A stretch of DNA of 64,000 nt from Bacillus sp. SLBN-46 (GTDB lineage: Bacteria; Bacillota; Bacilli; Bacillales; Cytobacillaceae): NCBI RefSeq assembly GCF_031453555.1, contig NZ_JAVIZM010000001.1:1805001-1869000 (forward strand), given 5' to 3'. Of the stretch, positions 48,529-57,441 are shown in pieces. Each line of letters opens with the position of its first letter. Position 1 is the stretch's first letter. The notes beneath the pieces were generated by a model. That model was not told where the DNA came from and did not search any database. It worked only from the letters and a program-made list of their open reading frames with translations. The translations under genes were made by a program, and so were the position numbers.

Positions 48529-49065
48529 ATGGAGAGAGAATGGGATATCGTTGAAGTGTTGCGGCACTCACGACACGATTGGTTAAACAAACTGCAATTA
48601 ATAAAGGGAAACTTGGATTTAAATCGAATGGACCGGGCAAAAGCAGTAATTGATGAAATTGTGATTGAGGCTCAGCATGAGACCAAGCTTTCAAATTTAC
48701 ATATGCCTTTGTTTGCTTCCTTACTATTAAAATCCAATTGGGTGAACCCTTCATTTAAACTGGAATATGAGGTTTTTCAAGACACTGAGTCAACAAAAAT
48801 TGATGACATAATGATTACAAGTTGGACAAATTCCTTTTTTTCATGTTTAAATAAGGCAATTGAAGCATTCCAGGAAAATCATTTATCAATAACAATTGAA
48901 CCGCAATCAGATGGAGTTCGTTTCTTTTTTGATTTTAGCGGGATAATACTAAAAAGGGAACTGATTGAAGAATGCCTTTCTGACCAGAAGAAGCCATTAG
49001 AGCTAGAGGTGAAGGAATTCACTGAAAATGAACTCTCTGTAGAAATATTTATGCCTGCTTTATAA
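48529..49065 (+). CDS. spo0B: Sporulation initiation phosphotransferase Spo0B
   Basis: Carries phosphate from Spo0F to Spo0A. The phosphorylated His is H16 in LRHSRHDWLNKLQ; a helical-hairpin dimer domain and a degenerate kinase-like C-terminal domain follow. With ATG 48529 (AGGAG at 48517-48521) the product has 178 residues against 192 in B. subtilis. In-frame codons upstream to 48457 have no ribosome-binding site. It lies between rpmA and obgE as in B. subtilis. I see no clear promoter in the 160 bases upstream. Confidence 0.9.
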   Translation: MEREWDIVEVLRHSRHDWLNKLQLIKGNLDLNRMDRAKAVIDEIVIEAQHETKLSNLHMPLFASLLLKSNWVNPSFKLEYEVFQDTESTKIDDIMITSWTNSFFSCLNKAIEAFQENHLSITIEPQSDGVRFFFDFSGIILKRELIEECLSDQKKPLELEVKEFTENELSVEIFMPAL

Positions 49066-49127
49066 GGGCTTGAAGGCGTTTTCGTAATACATCAGTTTAT
49101 TTAAAAGTGCAAGTCGGGAGGAATAAG

Positions 49128-50417
49128 ATGTTTGTCGATCAAACGAAGATATATGTAAAAGGTGGAGACGGTGGCAACGGGATTGTCGCTTATCGCCGTG
49201 AAAAATATGTACCAAAAGGCGGTCCAGCTGGCGGTGATGGCGGTAAAGGGGCAGATGTGATCTTTGAAGTAAATGAAGGACTCCGTACCTTAATGGATTT
49301 CCGCTACCAACGTCATTTCAAGGCGCCACGTGGTGAACATGGAATGTCAAAAAATCAGCACGGTAGAAACGCGAAGGATATGCTCGTTAAAGTCCCACCG
49401 GGTACGGTAATCATTGACGCTGAGACAAAAGAAGTTCTAGCCGATCTTGTTGAACATGGTCAGCGTGCAATTATTGCTAAAGGTGGTCGCGGAGGTAGAG
49501 GGAATTCTCGATTCGCTACCCCGTCAAATCCGGCTCCAGAGATTGCTGAAAATGGTGAACCTGGACAGGAGCGCGAAGTAATATTAGAACTTAAGCTTCT
49601 TGCTGATGTTGGTCTTGTAGGCTATCCAAGTGTAGGGAAATCAACCTTATTATCAGTGGTTTCATCCGCAAGACCAAAAATTGCGGAATATCATTTTACA
49701 ACGATTGTTCCTAACCTTGGTATGGTTGAAACAGAAGATAATCGAAGCTTTGTTATGGCAGACCTTCCAGGCTTAATTGAAGGTGCACATGAAGGCGTAG
49801 GTCTAGGACATCAATTTTTACGACATATTGAACGGACAAGGGTCATTGTTCATGTCATCGATATGGCAGCAACTGAAGGCCGGGATCCATTTGAAGATTA
49901 TTTGAGTATTAATAAAGAGTTAGAAGAATATAACCTCCGACTAACAGAGCGTCCGCAAATTATTGTTGCGAATAAAATGGACATTCCGGAAGCGGAAGAG
50001 AATTTACAAAAATTCAAAGAACGTCTCGAAGAGGATTATCCAATATTCCCAATTTCAGCAATTACTAGAAAGGGACTAAGGGAGCTTTTATTCTCTATTG
50101 CAGATAAGATTGAGCAAACTCCAGAGTTCCCGCTTGACCATGAAGAAGAGGATACAGGCGTACATCGTGTTCTTTATAAGCACGAAGCAGACCCAGAGGC
50201 TTTTTATATTACGAGAGAGCCAGATGGTTCGTTTGTTATTTCTGGTGAAAAGATTGAAAAAATGTTTAAAATGACTAATTTTCAAACAGAAGAATCTGTT
50301 CGCCGTTTCTCACGCCAGCTTCGTACTCTTGGGGTAGATGAAGCATTAAGACAAAGAGGAGCAAAAGACGGGGATATCGTTAAGTTGATGGAATTTGAAT
50401 TTGAGTTTATTGATTAG
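49128..50417 (+). CDS. obgE: GTPase Obg (CgtA)
   Basis: Essential ribosome- and stress-linked GTPase. The Gly-rich Obg fold is at 1-158 ([18 protein letters not shown]), the G domain at about 159-330 ([27 protein letters not shown]) and the OCT domain at the C-terminus. It has 429 residues. The ATG at 49128 follows GGGAGG. It is coupled to spo0B in the sporulation phosphorelay locus. Confidence 0.97.
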   Translation: MFVDQTKIYVKGGDGGNGIVAYRREKYVPKGGPAGGDGGKGADVIFEVNEGLRTLMDFRYQRHFKAPRGEHGMSKNQHGRNAKDMLVKVPPGTVIIDAETKEVLADLVEHGQRAIIAKGGRGGRGNSRFATPSNPAPEIAENGEPGQEREVILELKLLADVGLVGYPSVGKSTLLSVVSSARPKIAEYHFTTIVPNLGMVETEDNRSFVMADLPGLIEGAHEGVGLGHQFLRHIERTRVIVHVIDMAATEGRDPFEDYLSINKELEEYNLRLTERPQIIVANKMDIPEAEENLQKFKERLEEDYPIFPISAITRKGLRELLFSIADKIEQTPEFPLDHEEEDTGVHRVLYKHEADPEAFYITREPDGSFVISGEKIEKMFKMTNFQTEESVRRFSRQLRTLGVDEALRQRGAKDGDIVKLMEFEFEFID

Positions 50418-50443
50418 TTTCTGTAAGAGATCGAGGTAGAGAG

Positions 50444-50899
50444 ATGAAGATGGATAACGTTGATAAAAAATTTTATCTGGTCCGTGAAGATGTGTTGCCT
50501 GAAGCGATGAAAAAAACCATAGATGTGAAGGATATGCTTGAACGTGGCAAAGCAGAATCGGTGGCAGATGCCGTTCAAAAGGTTGATTTAAGCAGAAGCG
50601 CCTATTATAAATACAGAGATACGGTCTTTCCTTTTTCAACGATTACAAAGGAAAAGCTTATCACCCTATTTTTCCATTTAGAGGATCGCTCCGGCACTCT
50701 CTCCAAACTTTTAGGAGTAGTTGCATCGTCTGGCTGTAATGTCTTAACTATTCATCAAACGATTCCACTTCAGGGCAGAGCTAACGTGACGTTGTCGTTA
50801 AACACATCGAACTTGACTTTGGGATTCGATGAAGTGCTTTCTGAGTTAAGAAAGCTTGAATTTGTCGAGAAAGTAGAAGTGCTGGGAACAGGTGCATAA
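50444..50899 (+). CDS. pheB: ACT domain protein PheB
   Basis: Product of 151 residues: an N-terminal helical part with a helix-turn-helix-like stretch ([17 protein letters not shown]) and a C-terminal ACT domain ([25 protein letters not shown] is the family pattern). It was once called chorismate mutase, without good evidence. It is conserved between obg and pheA. GAGG precedes the ATG by 7 bases. Confidence 0.92.
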   Translation: MKMDNVDKKFYLVREDVLPEAMKKTIDVKDMLERGKAESVADAVQKVDLSRSAYYKYRDTVFPFSTITKEKLITLFFHLEDRSGTLSKLLGVVASSGCNVLTIHQTIPLQGRANVTLSLNTSNLTLGFDEVLSELRKLEFVEKVEVLGTGA

Positions 50900-50923
50900 A
50901 TGAACCGATTGTTCATTATGCTT

Positions 50924-50945
50924 GGCTGTTTTCAGCCTTCTTTTT
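50924..50945 (+). terminator. Small hairpin between pheB and pheA
   Basis: GGCTG-TTTT-CAGCC followed by TTCTTTTT. A weak terminator or attenuator before pheA; a second pair AATGAAC/GTTCATT lies just upstream. Confidence 0.5.
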
Positions 50946-50967
50946 ATATTCTTGGGGGTGGAGAAGA

Positions 50968-51825
50968 ATGAAGGTTGGTTTTTTAGGACCAAAAGCTACG
51001 TTTACAGAACTCGCAGTTAAGAAGGTTTTTCCAGGATTTGATCTTATGCCGTATCGAACCATTCCTGAAAGCATGGATGCCTTAGTAGAAAAGGAAGTAG
51101 ACCTTGCTGTGGTACCGATTGAAAATGCCCTTGAAGGGTCCGTTAATATTACACTTGATTATTTAACACATATGGTTCAGGTTCCAATTGTTGGGGAAAT
51201 TACGTTACCTATTAAGCAACATCTAATGGTTCATCCATCTAATGCAGAAAATTGGATGGAAGTCTCCAAAATCTACAGCCATTCTCATGCCATTGCTCAA
51301 TGCCATAAATTCTTACATAACCAATTTAAAGGCATCCCATATGAGGCTGTATCTTCAACGGCAGCGGCTGCTCAGTTTGTTATGGAACGACCTGAATTAA
51401 AATCTGCTGCGATTGCGAATGAACTGGCTGCAAAAGAATATGGGCTGGCCATTGTTAAAAGGAACATTCATGATTTTGACTACAACCATACTCGTTTTGT
51501 GGTTTTAACTGAATCCGATTTTGATTTTTCAGTATTAAGTGGTTCGACTCATTACAAAACAACGTTGATGGTGACGCTTCCTGCAGATGACCAAGCTGGG
51601 GCACTTCATCAAGTGTTATCTGCCTTTGCGTGGAGAAAATTAAACCTTTCAAAAATTGAATCAAGACCTATGAAGACAGGAATTGGCAATTACTTTTTCA
51701 TAATTGACATTGAAATGAAACTTGATGAGGTTTTGATTCCGGGCGCTATGGCGGAGTTAGAAGCGTTAGGCTGCGGCGTAACATTATTAGGCAGTTATCC
51801 ATCCATAATGGTAAAACTAGATTAA
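50968..51825 (+). CDS. pheA: Prephenate dehydratase
   Basis: Converts prephenate to phenylpyruvate for Phe synthesis. Type II periplasmic-binding-like catalytic fold with FLGPKATFTE at the start and the catalytic YNHTRF near residue 175. A C-terminal ACT domain with ESRPMKTGIGNYFF binds Phe for feedback control. It has 285 residues as in B. subtilis. GGGGGTGGAG precedes the ATG. Confidence 0.96.
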   Translation: MKVGFLGPKATFTELAVKKVFPGFDLMPYRTIPESMDALVEKEVDLAVVPIENALEGSVNITLDYLTHMVQVPIVGEITLPIKQHLMVHPSNAENWMEVSKIYSHSHAIAQCHKFLHNQFKGIPYEAVSSTAAAAQFVMERPELKSAAIANELAAKEYGLAIVKRNIHDFDYNHTRFVVLTESDFDFSVLSGSTHYKTTLMVTLPADDQAGALHQVLSAFAWRKLNLSKIESRPMKTGIGNYFFIIDIEMKLDEVLIPGAMAELEALGCGVTLLGSYPSIMVKLD

Positions 51826-51829
51826 AAAT

Positions 51830-51860
51830 AAAGGACCCGCTGCATATAGCGAGTCCTTTT
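51830..51860. terminator. Bidirectional terminator between pheA and niaR
   Basis: AAAGGACCCGCT and AGCGAGTCCTTT with one mismatch, GCATAT loop, A and T flanks for both strands. Confidence 0.8.
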
Positions 51861-52398
51861 ATGATTCAATGAGATAGCCTTCATCTTTTAACGCGGCTTC
51901 TGCTTTATCTAAGATATCAATACTTGAGGCTGAAATGGTATGAAGATGGATTCCATCTGTTAATTGAGATAATAATGAAGCCCCTGTATTCTGGATGTTT
52001 TGCATAAACTGTTTAACTTCTTGACGATTAGAAACCATAATCGATGCAGTTAAATCTCCGTAAACCGTGTGTTCAATTTTGACATCTTTCACTAATACTC
52101 CATGGTCAACGAGCAAATTAAGCTCCTTTTCAGTGTCCTCAGGTGAATGTCTACACGCAATCGTCCTGTCAAACGTACTTTTACTAGAGTTTTGCTGTAA
52201 ATAAATATACCCTTGACTGGTTGCGATAATCGGTTCATTTTTTGCTTTAAGCAGTGTGATATCCCCTACAATCACCTGTCTACTAACATTAGTTCTACTT
52301 GCTAGCTCGCTGCCTGTTAACGGTATGGGGCTGTCCTTTAACTGTTGAAGAATGAGGGACCTCCTTTCCTCTCCCAATATTTTCTTTTGCTCTACCAT
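51859..52398 (-). CDS. niaR: Niacin-responsive repressor NiaR (YrxA)
   Basis: Represses de novo NAD synthesis genes when niacin is present. An N-terminal winged helix (LTGSELASRTNVSRQVIVGDI) is followed by a 3H domain whose metal-binding histidines lie in CRHSPED, IEHTVYGDL and GIHLHT. It has 179 residues. TAGGAGG precedes the ATG by 6 bases. It probably controls the adjacent divergent nifS and nadBCA genes. Confidence 0.93.
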   Translation of the reverse strand: MVEQKKILGEERRSLILQQLKDSPIPLTGSELASRTNVSRQVIVGDITLLKAKNEPIIATSQGYIYLQQNSSKSTFDRTIACRHSPEDTEKELNLLVDHGVLVKDVKIEHTVYGDLTASIMVSNRQEVKQFMQNIQNTGASLLSQLTDGIHLHTISASSIDILDKAEAALKDEGYLIES

Positions 52399-52469
52399 AC
52401 AATTCCTCCTACATCTAATTCTGTTTTACCATTCTAGCATAGTTTCGTTTGATTTAATAAGGGAACACC

Positions 52470-53600
52470 TCAAAATGTCTTTACAATAGTAACAATCGTT
52501 TCTCCAAGACGGACAACATCCTCAAGGGAGGTGCTTTGACCAAAAGAGACCCGTATAAACTCCTTTGCTTCTTCCGAATTTAGCCCAAGTGCCTGAGTTA
52601 CCTTTGCGGGTTGTTGCATCCCGATCTGACAGGCGCTTCCTGTTGATATAGCAAAGCCTAATCGATTACATTCAAGCATCAACCATTGTCCCTGGATGCC
52701 ACTAATTCCAAGCCCGATGATAGAAGGAAGCTGAGACTCCTCGCCAGCTTGGTAAAGCTTAATTCTGTCTTTTATGGGACCAAGTGCCTCAATAAAATTA
52801 CGCCTCAACGACTGAAAAAGAATGGTATCCTCACTGAGCCTTGCGTGAATTTTCTGTGCGGCTACTGTCATGGCAGCTATGGCTGGGATATTTAACGTAC
52901 CAGGGCGGAATCCCTTTTCATGAGAGGCTCCAGGAAAAAATGGTTCCCACTTAATTCGGGGATCGACATAGGCTCCCCCAATCCCTTTTGGTCCATAAAT
53001 TTTATGACCAGAAAAAGATAAACTACTGACAAGAGAAGCGATGGGTTTTATATCTATTTTACCAAAGGATTGAACAACATCGCAGTGCAGGTGTATGTTG
53101 TTAACGTTACATACTTTAGCCATTTTTTCGATAGGCTGGATTGTTCCTATCTCTGAATTTACATGTTGCAGGATCATCAAAATCGTATCAGATTTTATTG
53201 CATGCAATAGCTGTTCTTGATCAATCAGTCCCGCTGAATCAAACGGTACCAGAGTGATTTCATATCCAACATTTTTTAACCTGTTAAGCGTTCCATGGAC
53301 AGATGAATGCTCCGCTATTCCAGCAATAATATGGTTCCCTTCTTTTTTAGGGGAGGACAATAATGCCTCAATCGCTAAAAAATTCGCTTCCGATCCACCA
53401 CTGGTAAAAAAAAGCCCATTTTTATCAATCCCGATTAGATTGGCTAATTCTTCTCGACAATTTTCAAGTAATGAATGTGAAAGTCCACCGATATCATGAA
53501 GACTGCTGGAATTGCCATAGTATTCTGTTGCAACTTTTGTATATACCTGCGCTACTTCTGGATCGATAGGCGTTGTGGCTGCAAAATCACAATATATCAT
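52470..53600 (-). CDS. nifS: NadA-dedicated cysteine desulfurase (NifS-like)
   Basis: PLP enzyme that takes sulfur from Cys. The PLP lysine is in SFSGHKIYGPKG near residue 200, the active Cys in STGSACQIG near 323. It has 376 residues. Genes of this subgroup sit divergent to nadBCA and mature the [4Fe-4S] cluster of NadA. It lies 71 bases upstream of niaR on the same strand, so both may be one transcript. Confidence 0.93.
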   Translation of the reverse strand: MIYCDFAATTPIDPEVAQVYTKVATEYYGNSSSLHDIGGLSHSLLENCREELANLIGIDKNGLFFTSGGSEANFLAIEALLSSPKKEGNHIIAGIAEHSSVHGTLNRLKNVGYEITLVPFDSAGLIDQEQLLHAIKSDTILMILQHVNSEIGTIQPIEKMAKVCNVNNIHLHCDVVQSFGKIDIKPIASLVSSLSFSGHKIYGPKGIGGAYVDPRIKWEPFFPGASHEKGFRPGTLNIPAIAAMTVAAQKIHARLSEDTILFQSLRRNFIEALGPIKDRIKLYQAGEESQLPSIIGLGISGIQGQWLMLECNRLGFAISTGSACQIGMQQPAKVTQALGLNSEEAKEFIRVSFGQSTSLEDVVRLGETIVTIVKTF

Positions 53601-53716
53601 GAAACTTCTCCCATACTCATTTTTTGGTTCAAGCCTTAGAATCTAAAGCTCTAGTTAACTGTCCTTCTATTTTTCTATTAAAGTACTTGTTTTTAGTTTA
53701 ATTGTATGTAAATATA

Positions 53717-53743
53717 TATGTCAAGACACCTGTTATGTCAGGA
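53717..53743. promoter_or_regulatory. Candidate NiaR operator before nadB
   Basis: TATGTCAAGA (53717-53726) and TATGTCAGGA (53734-53743) are direct repeats 17 bases apart. TGTC-AA-GACA (53719-53728) is also a small palindrome. Known NiaR sites contain a TGTCTTGACA-type core. It lies in the nifS-nadB divergent gap and reaches into the nadB ribosome-binding site, so binding could block initiation. Confidence 0.55.
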
Positions 53744-53753
53744 GGGTCAGAAC

Positions 53754-55331
53754 ATGACAAAAGATGATGTATTAATCATTGGAAGTGGAGTAGCGGCATT
53801 GCAGCTTGCCAATCAATTAAAACTGGATTTAAATGTGAGGATACTCACAAAAGAAAAGATAAGAACCGCAAATTCCTATCTTGCCCAGGGGGGGATTGCA
53901 GCAGCCTTGGGTGCAAACGACCACCCAACAAAACATATGGTCGATACGCTAGAAGCAGGAAGATTTTACAACCATTCAGATGTGGTTCAACAAGTCATTC
54001 ATGCCGCACCTTTACTTATAAAGAAGATGGCACAACAAGGCGATATTTTTGATAAAAATCAACTGGGTGAACTTTTTCTTGGGATGGAAGGGGCACATAG
54101 CGAAAAGAGAATTGTTCATGGCGGCGGTGATGCCACTGGTAAAAATGTCATGGAGCATCTGATAAGTAAGCTTAAGGACAATGTCATCGTAGAAGAGAAT
54201 GTCTTCGCCTATGAATTACTCCTAAATACAAGAAAAAACCGCTGTATTGGGGTTAAAGCTAAAGCCTTAGATGGGTCAATAAGAAGCTTCTATGGCACTT
54301 ATATCATTATCGCTTCAGGAGGCTGCGGTCAACTATATAGCTACACATCAAACGCGAAAACGGTAAGTGGTGATGGAATTGCGATGGCCTATTTAGCAGG
54401 AGCGGAAATTGTGGATATGGAATTTGTTCAATTTCACCCTACACTCTTATTTGTAAACGGAGAAACAAAAGGATTAATATCGGAAGCTGTTAGAGGGGAA
54501 GGGGCAACCCTAATCACGGAGGACGGGACTCCTATTATGAAGGGAGTTCATCCTTTAAAGGACCTAGGCCCAAGACACGTTGTCTCACAAAGAATATATG
54601 AATGTCTGAAAAACGGTAACCAGGTCTATTTAGATATCAGTAAAATTGCTGAATTTGAAAAGAGATTTCCTTCGGTTACAACGATTTGCGAGGAAAATGG
54701 AATCCGTATTTCGGATGGAAAACTCCCTGTCGCTCCAGGAAGCCATTTTTTAATGGGAGGAATTAAAACAGACTTAATCGGCAGGTCTTCCATTATGGGA
54801 CTTTATGCGATTGGAGAAGCCTCCTGCACGGGATTACATGGTGCCAATCGTTTAGCCAGCAACTCCCTTTTAGAAGGATTATATCAAGGCGACCAATTAT
54901 CAAAATGGATCAATGAAGGCAAAAAAGAAACTCAATCTTTAGATTCAAAGCCATTCTATCCTTCTTTTAAAAAAGAGAGCTTTGATCTACCAGATGTTCA
55001 ACAGATAAGGGATTTAATGATGGAGCGGGTTGGAATTGTTAGAAATGAAGGTAATCTTATGAAGCAGCTAGCCTGGATCGACCAATACAAGCCGGAAGAA
55101 ATCGATTTAGATGCTTGTTCTTCAGCAGAAATGACAAAGGTTTTTATGCTGATTATTTCCAAGCTGATTACAGAGTCCGCGTTAAAGAGGACAGAAAGCA
55201 GGGGTGGTCATTTTAGGAGTGATTATCCAATGGAAGATGACAAAATGTGGTTAAGGAAATCAATTATTCACAATTATAGACATAGAGTGGAGAAACCCAA
55301 TGAACACACTAAAACTGCGCTCGCTACTTGA
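53754..55331 (+). CDS. nadB: L-aspartate oxidase
   Basis: FAD enzyme oxidising Asp to iminoaspartate, the first step of de novo NAD synthesis. The dinucleotide-binding IIGSGVAALQLA is near residue 8; SYLAQGGIAAALG and LHGANRLASNSLLEG are family blocks. It has 525 residues. The ATG at 53754 follows GGAGGG by 7 bases; a start at 53718 would lie in the operator. Its last 32 bases overlap nadC. Confidence 0.96.
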   Translation: MTKDDVLIIGSGVAALQLANQLKLDLNVRILTKEKIRTANSYLAQGGIAAALGANDHPTKHMVDTLEAGRFYNHSDVVQQVIHAAPLLIKKMAQQGDIFDKNQLGELFLGMEGAHSEKRIVHGGGDATGKNVMEHLISKLKDNVIVEENVFAYELLLNTRKNRCIGVKAKALDGSIRSFYGTYIIIASGGCGQLYSYTSNAKTVSGDGIAMAYLAGAEIVDMEFVQFHPTLLFVNGETKGLISEAVRGEGATLITEDGTPIMKGVHPLKDLGPRHVVSQRIYECLKNGNQVYLDISKIAEFEKRFPSVTTICEENGIRISDGKLPVAPGSHFLMGGIKTDLIGRSSIMGLYAIGEASCTGLHGANRLASNSLLEGLYQGDQLSKWINEGKKETQSLDSKPFYPSFKKESFDLPDVQQIRDLMMERVGIVRNEGNLMKQLAWIDQYKPEEIDLDACSSAEMTKVFMLIISKLITESALKRTESRGGHFRSDYPMEDDKMWLRKSIIHNYRHRVEKPNEHTKTALAT

Positions 55332-56148
55332 GCAATATTTTATTGAAGACATCGGCGAACAAGATATTACCACAGATTTAATTTTTACAGATGATACAAA
55401 TGGGGAAATTGTTTTTCTAGCAAAAGAAGCTGGAATTTTTTGCGGTGAAGAGATTATTAAAACGGGGTTCCAGCTATTAAATACTACTATTTCAGCACGG
55501 GTATTTGTGAAAGATGGTCAGTCATTCGAAATTGGACAAGAGCTTGCACACGTTTCAGGGAAAATTGCTGATTTACTAAAGGGAGAGAGAGTCATTCTCA
55601 ATCTTGTTCAACGGATGAGTGGGATTGCCACATTAACTCGAAAAACAGTTAATACCCTTGACAGTGGTCATACGAAAATTTGTGACACACGGAAAACGAC
55701 GCCAGGCCTGCGTATGCTTGAAAAATATGCTGTGCGCTGTGGAGGAGGTTTTAATCATCGTTTCGGATTATACGATGGAGTCATGATTAAAGACAATCAC
55801 ATCTCCTTTGCTGGTTCTATTACAAAGGCAGTAGAAGCGATCAGGAAAAATGCTGGTCACATGGTAAAGGTAGAGGTCGAGGTTGAGTCGGAAGCACAAG
55901 TGCTTGAAGCAGTAAATGCAGGCGCAGATGTCATTATGTTTGATAACCGTACACCTAATGAAATTAAGGAATTGATTAAATTAGTTCCGCCGTCTATCAT
56001 CACCGAAGCCTCAGGTGGAATCCAATTAACAAATATCGCCGATTACCGTGAAACTGGTGTGGATTTTATCTCGCTTGGCTACTTAACTCATTCTTATAAA
56101 GCATTAGACATAAGTGTAAAAGTCCGATGGAACAAAGGGGAGGAGTAA
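55300..56148 (+). CDS. nadC: Nicotinate-nucleotide pyrophosphorylase (quinolinate PRTase)
   Basis: Joins quinolinate to PRPP to give nicotinate mononucleotide. [20 protein letters not shown] and [16 protein letters not shown] are diagnostic. It has 282 residues. The N-terminus ([19 protein letters not shown]) aligns with B. subtilis NadC, so the 32-base overlap with nadB is real. The nadA GTG follows after one base. Confidence 0.96.
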   Translation: MNTLKLRSLLEQYFIEDIGEQDITTDLIFTDDTNGEIVFLAKEAGIFCGEEIIKTGFQLLNTTISARVFVKDGQSFEIGQELAHVSGKIADLLKGERVILNLVQRMSGIATLTRKTVNTLDSGHTKICDTRKTTPGLRMLEKYAVRCGGGFNHRFGLYDGVMIKDNHISFAGSITKAVEAIRKNAGHMVKVEVEVESEAQVLEAVNAGADVIMFDNRTPNEIKELIKLVPPSIITEASGGIQLTNIADYRETGVDFISLGYLTHSYKALDISVKVRWNKGEE

Positions 56149-56149
56149 G

Positions 56150-57247
56150 GTGAATTTTTTAGCGGCGTTAGAAAAAAATAGTATAATTCCTGAAAAATAT
56201 AAGCAAATGACACGTGATGAACTCGAAAGCCGGGCAATGGAAATAAAGAAACAGCTAGGGTCCCGTTTGTTTATTCCAGGGCATCATTATCAAAAAGATG
56301 AAGTCGTTCAGTTTGCTGATGCGACTGGTGATTCTCTACAGCTTGCACAATTATCAGCGGAAAATACCGAGGCCGAATTTATTGTTTTCTGTGGCGTTCA
56401 TTTTATGGCAGAAACAGCAGATATTTTAACATCTGAAAAGCAAAAGGTAATCTTGCCAGATATGCGCGCAGGATGTTCAATGGCTGATATGGCGGATATC
56501 CAGCAAACAGAACGAGCCTGGGAACGGCTTCAGGAACTTTTTGACGACACGATTCTTCCTTTAACCTATGTGAATTCAACAGCAGCCATCAAGGGATTTG
56601 TAGGTGCCCATGGAGGAGCAACGGTAACCTCTTCGAATGCAGAGAAAATGGTTAAATGGGCATTTGAGAAAAAAGAACGAATTCTTTTCCTGCCTGATCA
56701 GCATTTGGGCAGAAATACTGCAGCTGATTTAGGTATAGGCTTAGACGAGATGGCCATTTGGAATCCAATAACCAATGAGTTGGAGTTCGATGGTGATATT
56801 TCAGTAATTAAAGTCATTCTTTGGAAAGGGCATTGCTCGGTTCATGAAAATTTTACTGTTCAAAATGTGATTGATACTAGGTACCAATACCCCAATATGA
56901 ATATCATTGTTCATCCAGAATGCCGCCGAGAGGTAGTCGAGCTAGCGGATATGGCGGGCTCAACTAGTTATATTATACATGCTATTGAGAATGCTAAGTC
57001 TGGAACAGCTTGGGCGATTGGAACAGAAATGAATCTGGTTAATCGACTAATAAAAAATCATCCTGATAAAAAAATCATTTCATTAAATCCGCATATGTGC
57101 CCGTGCCTGACTATGAACCGAATCGATCTACCTCATTTAGTTTGGAGCCTGGATACCTTGGAAGAAACACAAAATATTATTAAAGTGAGTCCGGAAATTG
57201 CCCAAAATGCAAAACTGGCACTTGAAAAAATGCTGCAAAATTCATAA
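56150..57247 (+). CDS. nadA: Quinolinate synthase A
   Basis: [4Fe-4S] enzyme making quinolinate from iminoaspartate and dihydroxyacetone phosphate. Cluster cysteines are expected in [17 protein letters not shown] and [11 protein letters not shown]. It has 365 residues, the longer Bacillus type. GGGGAGGAG precedes the GTG. It depends on the divergent NifS for its cluster. Confidence 0.95.
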   Translation: MNFLAALEKNSIIPEKYKQMTRDELESRAMEIKKQLGSRLFIPGHHYQKDEVVQFADATGDSLQLAQLSAENTEAEFIVFCGVHFMAETADILTSEKQKVILPDMRAGCSMADMADIQQTERAWERLQELFDDTILPLTYVNSTAAIKGFVGAHGGATVTSSNAEKMVKWAFEKKERILFLPDQHLGRNTAADLGIGLDEMAIWNPITNELEFDGDISVIKVILWKGHCSVHENFTVQNVIDTRYQYPNMNIIVHPECRREVVELADMAGSTSYIIHAIENAKSGTAWAIGTEMNLVNRLIKNHPDKKIISLNPHMCPCLTMNRIDLPHLVWSLDTLEETQNIIKVSPEIAQNAKLALEKMLQNS

Positions 57248-57257
57248 TCCACGTAAA

Positions 57258-57292
57258 AAAAGGTGTCATTTTCTAAAATGGCATCTTTTTTT
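57258..57292 (+). terminator. Terminator of nadBCA
   Basis: AAAAGGTGTCATTTT and AAAATGGCATCTTTT pair with two G-U positions, followed by T residues. Confidence 0.85.
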
Positions 57293-57402
57293 GCAGTTAT
57301 CAGTGAAGTATAACTGTCTGTCCTTTCTTTCGACCTTATACATATTTTTTCAAAAAGCAGCATAAGTTTTTTTGAAGAATGATAGCACTTTGCCCATTTT
57401 CA

Positions 57403-57410
57403 CATACACT
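57403..57410 (+). promoter_or_regulatory. Sigma-E type -10 box of safA
   Basis: CATACACT equals the sigma-E -10 consensus, 32 bases before the safA start. No good -35 stands at 14-15 bases (ATAGCAC at 57382-57388), so the call rests on the -10 and on known sigma-E control of safA. Confidence 0.42.
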
Positions 57411-57441
57411 ATATGGACTTATGCATAGGAGGGAAATCAGA

